A stretch of DNA of 11,357 nt, from positions 1-11,357 of the forward strand of contig URNP01000036.1 in NCBI GenBank assembly GCA_900549225.1, read 5' to 3'. Shown here piece by piece: positions 1 through 5,399 of this stretch (position 1 is its first letter; every line of letters starts with the position of its first letter). The notes beneath the pieces were generated by a model. It did no database searches, was not told where the DNA came from, and was given only the letters and a program-made list of their open reading frames with translations. Both the position numbers and the translations under genes were made by a program. This DNA is from an uncultured Eubacteriales bacterium (GTDB lineage: Bacteria > Bacillota > Clostridia > Christensenellales > CAG-917).

Positions 1-114
1 CAAGCCACAGTTTCGCTATATCGCTTGCTTGGTGGTTACGCCTGACGGCGCAAGAGGAATATTTCGATTCGCTACGACGAATTGCCGCGGCGTAGTGACT
101 GACAGTGAACGTTT

Positions 115-147
115 GATAATTGCGGGCGGGGTAAAACCCCTCGCCCC
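115..147. repeat. Dispersed GC-hairpin element, copy A
   Basis: GATAATTGC is followed by an inverted repeat. GGGCG (124-128) pairs with CGCCC (142-146), and GGG (129-131) pairs with CCC (138-140), with T141 bulged and a TAAAAC loop. The ATAATTG lead-in, the GGGCGGG arm and the one-base 3' side bulge match the hairpins at 4206-4225 and 8615-8634. This copy lacks the long AT-rich TTAATTAAT stretch seen at the other two. No T-run follows on the + strand, so it does not look like a forward intrinsic terminator. Confidence 0.6.
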
Positions 148-184
148 AAAAGATTGTAAAAACGCTAAAAGAGTATTATTTGAA

Positions 185-210
185 TCGGCTTGGCGAAACG
201 CCGTGGCCGA
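185..210 (+). promoter_or_regulatory. Hairpin just upstream of the radical SAM start codon
   Basis: TCGGCTTGGCG (185-195) pairs with CGCCGTGGCCGA (199-210) around an AAA loop: 11 pairs including two G-T wobbles, with one bulged T. It ends 11 bases before the ATG at 222, so in the mRNA it would lie next to, or limit access to, the ribosome-binding region. A regulatory role is inference. If translation began at the TTG at 180, the hairpin would be coding sequence instead. Confidence 0.4.
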
Positions 211-221
211 CGGTGCAAAGG

Positions 222-1991
222 ATGCAAGATCAAGACTATAAGAAAAAATATTTCGCTCTGCTTTCGGAAGTGGAAAAGCCTGCAAGATATGCCGGCGGTG
301 AATGGAATATCCCCGATATGAACAAAGAAAGAAGGGGGGATATGGTTTTTTGTTTTCCCGAACTTTACGAAATCGGTATGAGCAACCTCGGCGTTGCGAT
401 ACTTTACGATATCGTCAACAAGACGGAAGGCTACGTTGCGGAGCGTTGCTATGCGCCTGCACCCGACTTTGCAAAAAAACTCAAAGAAAATAATATTCCG
501 CTTCTGTCGCTCGAAACGAAAAAACCGCTCAAAGATTTTACCGTGATAGGTTTTTCCGTCGGATTCGAACTGCTGTACACGAACGTGCTGTATATGCTCG
601 ATTTGGCGCAGATCCCGTTCAGAGCAAGTGAGCGCGACGATTCCTATCCCATTTTGCTTGCTGGCGGTCCTTGCTCGGTGAATCCCGAACCGTTTGCGGA
701 CTTTTTCGACATAATTCTCGTGGGCGAGGGTGAGGAGGCGGATATTGCCATTCTCAAAGTCGTCACGGAGGGAAGAGAACAAGGTCTTTCAAAAGCGGAA
801 ATCCTCAAAAAAGTCAAGGGTATGGAAGGCGCGTACGTTCCCTCTCTTCACCAAGAGGGCGAAGTGGTCGTCAAAGCCGTCGTGCAAGATTTTGAGAACG
901 CGGAGTATCCCACTCGTCCGCTCGTTGCCAACATAGAGGCGGTGCACGACAGAGCCACGCTCGAACTGTATCGAGGCTGCGCAAGCGGTTGCAGATTCTG
1001 CCAGGCAGGATTTTGGTATCGCCCGATAAGAGAGAGAAGCGCAAAACGTTGCGCAGAGATTGCCAAAGAGATGGTGGACAGCACGGGATTCAACGAGATT
1101 TCCCTTTGCTCGCTTTCAACGAGCGACTATACGGGGCTTGAAGAACTCGAAAAGGAACTTGGCGAGTACTGCAAGGAAAAACGCATCAATCTCGCTTTGC
1201 CGAGTTTGAGAATAAGCAGTTTCAAACCCGATATGGCAAACAATTCGAGGAGAAGTTCGCTCACTTTTGCGCCCGAAGCGGGTACGCAAAGACTGCGCAA
1301 CGTCATAAACAAAAACGTCACCGAAGAGGAAATCGACAAGATATCTGTGGCTTTCGAGGCAGGCTACGACAGCGTAAAACTCTATTTTATGATGGGTTTG
1401 CCCACGGAAACGGACGAGGATATTCAAGGTATTGCCGAGATTTGCAAGCGGCTCAAACAACTTTATTGGCAGAAACGCTCCAAGAGAGGTTTGAACATTT
1501 CGGTGAGTTGCGCGGTGTTTATCCCCAAGCCTTGCACGCCTTTCCAATGGGAAGCGCAAATCTCTATGGACGAGATGAAGCGCAAGCAGAACTATCTCAG
1601 AGGACTTTTGCGAGAAATAAAAGGCGTTACGTTCTCGTGGCACGGCGCGGAAACGTCGGTGCTCGAAGCGGCGCTTGCAAGAGGAGATAAAAGACAATCC
1701 TACGTCATCGAAAGAGCGTACGAACTCGGCGCGAAATTCGACGGTTGGAGCGAGCATTTCAAGTGGGACGTATGGCAGAAGGCGTTTGCCGATTGCGGCT
1801 TGAAAATGGAGGACTATTACGGCGCGATTCCGCTCGATAGAACGTTGCCGTGGGAGTTTATAGACTCGGGCGTGAGCAAAAAGTACCTTCTCAGACAGCG
1901 TGAACTCGCATACGAAGGCGTCACCACCAAAAACTGCCGCGAAGGCTGCAACGGTTGCGGCGCGAACAGACTCGGGAGATGCACGATATGA
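222..1991 (+). CDS. Radical SAM protein, TIGR03960 family (partner of the DUF2344 protein), function unknown
   Basis: This is a 589-residue cytoplasmic iron-sulfur enzyme of the family often called TIGR03960. The family is conserved but has no established reaction. The N-terminal part contains VEKPARYAGGEWN (17-29) and the CFPELYEIGMSNLG stretch (44-57), followed by a B12-binding-like region with LAGGP (146-150) and VGEGEEAD (167-174). The radical SAM core carries the cluster motif Cys253-x3-Cys257-x2-Cys260 inside ELYRGCASGCRFCQAG. Downstream are FAPEAGTQRLR (349-359) and YFMMGLPTE (388-396). The C-terminus has a second cysteine set, Cys572-x3-Cys576-x2-Cys579 plus Cys587, which could hold an auxiliary cluster. 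I chose the ATG at 222 because the family usually starts about 15 residues before VEKPARY. A TTG at 180 would add 14 poorly family-like residues. The Shine-Dalgarno is weak for both. The stop overlaps the next gene by four bases, implying coupled translation. Confidence 0.9.
   Translation: MQDQDYKKKYFALLSEVEKPARYAGGEWNIPDMNKERRGDMVFCFPELYEIGMSNLGVAILYDIVNKTEGYVAERCYAPAPDFAKKLKENNIPLLSLETKKPLKDFTVIGFSVGFELLYTNVLYMLDLAQIPFRASERDDSYPILLAGGPCSVNPEPFADFFDIILVGEGEEADIAILKVVTEGREQGLSKAEILKKVKGMEGAYVPSLHQEGEVVVKAVVQDFENAEYPTRPLVANIEAVHDRATLELYRGCASGCRFCQAGFWYRPIRERSAKRCAEIAKEMVDSTGFNEISLCSLSTSDYTGLEELEKELGEYCKEKRINLALPSLRISSFKPDMANNSRRSSLTFAPEAGTQRLRNVINKNVTEEEIDKISVAFEAGYDSVKLYFMMGLPTETDEDIQGIAEICKRLKQLYWQKRSKRGLNISVSCAVFIPKPCTPFQWEAQISMDEMKRKQNYLRGLLREIKGVTFSWHGAETSVLEAALARGDKRQSYVIERAYELGAKFDGWSEHFKWDVWQKAFADCGLKMEDYYGAIPLDRTLPWEFIDSGVSKKYLLRQRELAYEGVTTKNCREGCNGCGANRLGRCTI
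1974..1991 (+). promoter_or_regulatory. Shine-Dalgarno and ATGA coupling junction that sets the start of the radical SAM-linked gene
   Basis: GGGAG at 1974-1978 lies nine bases before an ATG at 1988. That ATG overlaps the TGA stop (1989-1991) of the radical SAM gene in the ATGA arrangement. The junction favours 1988 over upstream in-frame ATGs at 1955 and 1979 and suggests translational coupling of the two proteins. Confidence 0.75.
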
Positions 1992-2617
1992 TAGTTCTCA
2001 AATACCGAAAAACGGGAAGCGTTTGCTTCATATCGCACATAGACCTTTTGCGCCATATGGACAGGGTGATAAGAAGGGGCAAGATTGCGGTGAAATACTC
2101 GCAAGGGTTCAATCCGCACGCTCTTATGTTCTTCTCGCCGCCTCTTTCTCTCGGAATCTCGTCTACGGCGGAGTATTTGTCCATAGACAGCGACGAAAAC
2201 GCGCAGGAAGTTTTTGAAAAATACAATTCCGCAGTGCCCGACGACTTGAAGGCAAGCAAGGTTTTCACTTGCGAAAAGAATCCGAATCTTCAAGCGAAAG
2301 TGGTGTGTGCGGACTACGTTTTCGACGTGCCGTACAGAGAGATAAACGTCGGAGACGACTTTGAAGTCAAATACGAAAAGAAAGGTGAAATAGTCACCGA
2401 AAACGTTGCAAGCAAGATTTTTGCTTTCTTTGAAAGCAACGGCAAACTTGCCGCAAGACTCGCTTCGGGTAGCGTGAATCTGCGCCCCGACAGAATTCTT
2501 GACAATCTCAATGCGTTGCTCGGCGCAAATTTGAAATTGAACGATATAGAAAAAGTCGCTCAATACGTTGACGTAGACGGAAAACTCGTGCCCGTTGACG
2601 AATATTTGCAAAACTAA
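1988..2617 (+). CDS. Radical SAM-linked protein, TIGR03936/DUF2344 family
   Basis: This small soluble protein of 209 residues is regularly encoded next to, or fused to, the TIGR03960 radical SAM protein. Its biochemical role is not established. The N-terminal signature is very clear: KYRKTGSVCFISHIDLLRHM (5-24), then the RVIRRGKIAVKYSQGFNPH stretch (26-44), then PPLSLGISSTAEYL (51-64). The middle is less conserved, and the C-terminal part contains LASGSVNLRPDRIL (158-171). Length is ordinary for the stand-alone form. It overlaps the preceding gene by four bases, so the two products are probably made in similar amounts and act together, perhaps with this protein presenting a substrate (inference). 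A strong terminator follows only a few bases after the stop. Confidence 0.9.
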   Translation: MIVLKYRKTGSVCFISHIDLLRHMDRVIRRGKIAVKYSQGFNPHALMFFSPPLSLGISSTAEYLSIDSDENAQEVFEKYNSAVPDDLKASKVFTCEKNPNLQAKVVCADYVFDVPYREINVGDDFEVKYEKKGEIVTENVASKIFAFFESNGKLAARLASGSVNLRPDRILDNLNALLGANLKLNDIEKVAQYVDVDGKLVPVDEYLQN

Positions 2618-2620
2618 AGA

Positions 2621-2657
2621 CGGACTTGCGCTGTTTTGGCGCATAGTTCGTTTTTTT
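2621..2657 (+). terminator. Rho-independent terminator between the radical SAM pair and the RNase E/G gene
   Basis: CGGACTTGCGC (2621-2631) pairs with GCGCATAGTTCG (2639-2650) across a TGTTTTG loop: 11 pairs, one G-T wobble and one bulged T. Seven Ts (2651-2657) follow directly. This is a textbook intrinsic terminator three bases after the DUF2344 stop. It could end the operon or attenuate read-through into the RNase gene. Confidence 0.8.
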
Positions 2658-2685
2658 GCTTTTGCGACCTGAAATCGATAATAAT
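2656..2685 (+). promoter_or_regulatory. Weak candidate promoter for the RNase E/G gene
   Basis: Behind the terminator, TTGCTT (2656-2661) and AATAAT (2680-2685) are separated by 18 bases. An alternative -10 is GATAAT (2677-2682). Either would give a transcript starting shortly before the AGGA (2691-2694) that precedes the ATG at 2707. The match to consensus is modest; the main argument is that the gene needs a promoter if the terminator is efficient. Confidence 0.3.
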
Positions 2686-2706
2686 TTTTTAGGAATATAC
2701 AGCAAA

Positions 2707-4185
2707 ATGAAACAACTCATTCTCGACTACACGCCGTATTGTACGCGCGCGGCTATAGTCGACGACGGAAAACTGTTGGATTTTTCCGTCGAACGCGCGA
2801 ACTTCAGAGGTATCGTCGGCAATATCTACAAGGGAAAAGTGGAGAACGTCATCGGCGGTATGCAAGCGGCTTTCGTCAATATCGGCGAGGAACGCAACGG
2901 CTTTTTGTTTACGGGCGACTCGCTCGTTGACAGCAGAGAGCTCGAACACGATATGCCCAAAGGCAAGCCTTTCAACGTGTCGGCAGGCGACGTCATTATG
3001 TGCCAGGCGGTCAAAGAACCTCTCGGACAAAAGGGCGCAAGATTGACGACGGACGTGACCATTCCCGGTTACTATCTCGTGCTTTTGCCGCTGTCGCCGT
3101 TTGCGGGAGTGTCGAGAAAAATCGACGACGGGAAACGCCGCGCATACCTTGAAGAGTACGTTTCGTCAATTTGTCCCGAGGGTATGGGATATATCGTCCG
3201 TACCGCCGCAAAAAAGGCAAGCGACGAGGACTTGGCAAACGAAATGCAGACGCTGCTCGAAAGATGGGAGCAAATCCGCAAGGACTACGCAAATGCAAAA
3301 GAGTGTTCGCTCGTGTTTGAAGAGGCAAGCCTATTTGAAAGAGCGGTGCGTGACACGATGTACGAGGACGTTGACAGTATCGTGGTGAACGACAAGTTGA
3401 TTGCAAAGCAACTTGCAGGCAAGGTCGGAAAGCCCATAGAAATGTACGAAAACGAGAGAAACATTATGAGTTTCTACGGCGTGTCCGAGCAGATAAATCA
3501 CCTTTGCGACAGAAAAGTGGTTATGCCGAGCGGCGCGTATCTCGTCATTGACAAGACCGAGGCGCTCACCGTCATAGACGTCAATACGGGCAAATTCGTC
3601 GGCACGAGCCACCTCGAAGACACCGTCTACAAGACCAATCTTGCGGCGGCGGAGTGTATCGCCTCGCAGTTGAGATTGCGCAATATCAGCGGAATCGTGA
3701 TTATCGACTTCATCGATATGACGATGGAAGAGCATCGCCAAAACGTTCTGGAAACTCTCAAAGAGGCACTAAAACCCGACAGAATGAAAACTTCCACGGT
3801 GGGATTCACCTCGCTCGGACTCGTGGAACTTACGAGAAAGAAAACGAGAGCGCCGCTTGACGAGTTTATGCTTCAACCTTGCAAGGATTGCCCCGGCGGA
3901 TTTGTGATAAGCGACTCGCAACTTGCGTTTATGCTCCGTGACGACCTTGTGAACTTCATCATCGAAAATAAGTGCGAAACGGTGTACGTCGGCGCGCACG
4001 AGGACGTGTTCAATATGGTGTTTGAAAGCGGACTTATGAACAGAAAACTCGAAAACGACTGGAAGGATAAGCAGATATATTTCTACGTCGACGACGATCT
4101 CACGCGTGAGAAGTGGAATATCTCCCAAAACAAACCCGAAGGGCATAAAGGGTACGTGAGAGTGTTGAAGTTAATTAATAATTAA
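2707..4185 (+). CDS. rng: Ribonuclease E/G family endoribonuclease, RNase G-like
   Basis: This 492-residue enzyme is close to the length of E. coli RNase G (489) and lacks the long disordered tail of RNase E. Members cut single-stranded AU-rich RNA in mRNA decay and rRNA processing. The S1 domain is recognisable by RGIVGNIYKGKVENVIGGMQ (34-53) and the AAFVNIGEERNGFLFTGD stretch (54-71). The 5'-sensor region has GYIVRTAA (161-168). The two catalytic metal-binding aspartates are Asp291 in VIDVNTG and Asp334 in IIDFIDM, matching Asp303 and Asp346 of E. coli RNase E. The zinc link is Cys392-x2-Cys395. The ATG at 2707 fits the family start (MKQLILDYTP) and has AGGA 12 bases upstream; a TTG at 2656 would add 17 residues and overlap the terminator. 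The last residues, LINN, and the stop lie in an AT-rich repeat element. Confidence 0.93.
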   Translation: MKQLILDYTPYCTRAAIVDDGKLLDFSVERANFRGIVGNIYKGKVENVIGGMQAAFVNIGEERNGFLFTGDSLVDSRELEHDMPKGKPFNVSAGDVIMCQAVKEPLGQKGARLTTDVTIPGYYLVLLPLSPFAGVSRKIDDGKRRAYLEEYVSSICPEGMGYIVRTAAKKASDEDLANEMQTLLERWEQIRKDYANAKECSLVFEEASLFERAVRDTMYEDVDSIVVNDKLIAKQLAGKVGKPIEMYENERNIMSFYGVSEQINHLCDRKVVMPSGAYLVIDKTEALTVIDVNTGKFVGTSHLEDTVYKTNLAAAECIASQLRLRNISGIVIIDFIDMTMEEHRQNVLETLKEALKPDRMKTSTVGFTSLGLVELTRKKTRAPLDEFMLQPCKDCPGGFVISDSQLAFMLRDDLVNFIIENKCETVYVGAHEDVFNMVFESGLMNRKLENDWKDKQIYFYVDDDLTREKWNISQNKPEGHKGYVRVLKLINN

Positions 4186-4227
4186 TAGTTAATAATTATA
4201 ATTGAGGGCGGGCTCTGCCACGCCCGC
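4171..4227. repeat. Dispersed AT-rich plus GC-hairpin element, copy B
   Basis: The AT-rich stretch 4171-4204 begins TTAATTAATAATTAATAG and ends ATAATTG. It supplies the last four codons and the TAA stop of the RNase gene. A hairpin follows: GGGCGGGC (4206-4213), loop TCT, then GCC-A-CGCCC (4217-4225), with A4220 bulged. The layout matches copy C at 8581-8634, and the hairpin matches copy A at 115-147. No T-run follows on the + strand, so termination activity is uncertain. Confidence 0.7.
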
Positions 4228-4248
4228 ACTCCGTTTGAGCAATTATTG

Positions 4249-4277
4249 TTGATTTAATCTTATCAATGTGGTATAAT
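4249..4277 (+). promoter_or_regulatory. Extended -10 promoter of the dehydrogenase-like gene; near-leaderless start
   Basis: TTGATT (4249-4254) and a perfect TATAAT (4272-4277) are exactly 17 bases apart. TG at 4269-4270 makes a TGnTATAAT extended -10. The expected start of transcription is about 4284, only three or four bases before the ATG at 4288, so there is no room for a Shine-Dalgarno sequence. The promoter reads as strong; the near-leaderless transcript is inferred from spacing. Confidence 0.75.
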
Positions 4278-4287
4278 CGTTGTAATT

Positions 4288-5265
4288 ATGAAACAATGGC
4301 GTATTAACAAGGACGACGGAGCGATTCTCGTTGAGAACGTTAGCGTCAGAAACGAGGGACAAGTCAAACTCAAATTGTCAAAGGTTGCCGTATCTTCGCA
4401 TGATATGTCAAATTTCGCAACCCTTCCCAAAACAAACGCGGTGACTCCGGGTCATTCGGCGGTTGCGTTCGTGTCCGAAGCGGACGAGGACAGCGGTCTT
4501 AAACTCGGCGCGCGCGTCGTGATAAGTCCTTACGTCAAAGTTCAGGAGCACGGCGAGGACGTCATCAAAACGATGGGCGTAGATATAGACGGATTGCTGT
4601 GCGATTTCGTGTGCGTTCCTTTTGAGAACGTGTTTGCTTTGCCCGACGGCGTGAGTGACGAAGAGGCGCTTTTTGCAGAATATATCGCAATGGGCGACAA
4701 CGTATTCGAGGCGCTCGACCTCGAAAAAGGCGACTATATCGTGGTGCTCGGCGCAAGCACGCTCGGCTTGATTATCGCGCAGATGGCAAACTATTATCAA
4801 TACGTGCCCATTCTCATCGACCTCGATTCAGACAAACTCGCTCTTGCGCAAAAGTGGGGCGTTGCCTACACGCTCAATCCCACCTACGACAATCTCGAAC
4901 GCAGAGTGGAGGAGATTACGGGCGGCCGTATGAGCGAAGCGGCGGTTTTCGCAGGCGAAAGCGTTGATATCAATTCGGCAATCCGACTCGTCAAAAACGA
5001 GGGCGACGTCATCATCGCAGGTTACGCAACGCGTGCAAAACACGCAATCGACGCGTATCCCATTCTCAAAAAGCAACTCAAAATCAAGGGCGTGTCGAGC
5101 GGCGAGGGTTGTATGTCTTCGGCAATCAACCTGCTTGCAAACAAGGTCGTCAAAACGGACGGCATCATCGGCGCGGCGGCAAACTTCGAGGAAGTTCCGA
5201 GCGTCGTGGAAAACTGCGTGAAATATCCTTATCAATACAGCAAAATCGTCGTCAATATGGATTGA
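4288..5265 (+). CDS. Medium-chain dehydrogenase/reductase-like protein without the usual zinc ligands
   Basis: This 325-residue cytoplasmic protein has the layout of the zinc-type alcohol/polyol dehydrogenase superfamily: a GroES-like N-terminal half (about 1-130) and a Rossmann nucleotide-binding half. The dinucleotide loop is VVLGASTLGLIIAQ (152-165), and Asp178/Asp180 at the end of the second strand suggest NAD rather than NADP. The catalytic zinc site is degenerate. Where the family has GICGTD this protein has AVSSHDM (34-40), and GHE is replaced by GHS (55-57). The four-cysteine structural zinc lobe is absent. The region from about 126 to 141 (EALFAEYIAMGDNVFEA) does fit the family. Substrate cannot be predicted; it may be an oxidoreductase with another mechanism or a non-enzymatic NAD-binding protein. 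It has its own promoter, with no room for a ribosome-binding site before the ATG. The next in-frame Met is residue 40, too late to be the start. Confidence 0.8.
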   Translation: MKQWRINKDDGAILVENVSVRNEGQVKLKLSKVAVSSHDMSNFATLPKTNAVTPGHSAVAFVSEADEDSGLKLGARVVISPYVKVQEHGEDVIKTMGVDIDGLLCDFVCVPFENVFALPDGVSDEEALFAEYIAMGDNVFEALDLEKGDYIVVLGASTLGLIIAQMANYYQYVPILIDLDSDKLALAQKWGVAYTLNPTYDNLERRVEEITGGRMSEAAVFAGESVDINSAIRLVKNEGDVIIAGYATRAKHAIDAYPILKKQLKIKGVSSGEGCMSSAINLLANKVVKTDGIIGAAANFEEVPSVVENCVKYPYQYSKIVVNMD

Positions 5266-5295
5266 CGCACACGCTTTGCGTTACGATTTTGTTTT
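5263..5295 (+). terminator. Possible intrinsic terminator overlapping the dehydrogenase stop codon
   Basis: TGACGCA (5263-5269) pairs with TGCGTTA (5277-5283) with one G-T wobble and a seven-base loop. The T-rich stretch CGATTTTGTTTT follows (5284-5295). The stop codon TGA forms part of the 5' arm. The stem is short and the T-run interrupted, so its efficiency is uncertain. Confidence 0.4.
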
Positions 5296-5372
5296 GCGGC
5301 AACGCTGCATATTTATTGCGCCCTTCGGCGCAAAATAAAAGAGAGGAAAGGTTGTCGACTTTGTCGGCAAAC
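5296..5372 (+). promoter_or_regulatory. Leader with serial hairpins before the first membrane polymerase gene
   Basis: Three further stems follow the possible terminator: GCGGC/GCTGC (5296-5308), a perfect TTGCGCC-CTTC-GGCGCAA hairpin (5316-5333), and GTTGTCGAC/GTCGGCAAAC with one bulge (5351-5372). AGAGGA (5381-5386) follows and is the best ribosome-binding candidate. I recognise no known riboswitch class. A regulatory leader is one reading; remnants of small repeats are another. Confidence 0.35.
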
Positions 5373-5399
5373 CGTGCAAGAGAGGATTGAATCGCTTTT

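Larger units (their letters stand above)
1..221. other. Non-coding, hairpin-rich region upstream of the radical SAM gene
   Basis: I see no convincing gene here; the short open frames on both strands show no family motif. The stretch is GC-rich and has several inverted repeats: CTACG at 72-76 with CGTAG at 91-95, the palindrome GCCGCGGC at 84-91, the GC hairpin at 124-146, and a hairpin at 185-210 directly before the probable start codon. A TATTAT at 174-179 with TTGTAA at 154-159 resembles a promoter, but the 14-base spacing is short, so I do not call it. The upstream gene is outside the window. Confidence 0.55.

Noticed and set aside
99..120. CTGACA and GATAAT as a promoter
   Set aside because: The two hexamers are only 10 bases apart, too close for a sigma-70-type promoter.
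16..285. Short open frames on both strands in the left intergenic region
   Set aside because: They run through hairpins and into the radical SAM gene and show no motif or plausible start signals.
1817..2644. 275-codon open frame on the - strand over the radical SAM pair
   Set aside because: It lies opposite two well-supported genes and across their terminator, with no family motif.
5316..5333. TTGCGCC-CTTC-GGCGCAA hairpin as a terminator
   Set aside because: The stem is perfect but an A-rich stretch, not Ts, follows on the + strand.
5352..5390. Possible 12-codon leader peptide (TTG start behind GAGAGGA) before the first membrane gene
   Set aside because: TTG start, no run of a regulatory amino acid and no attenuator pairing that I can show; chance is as likely.
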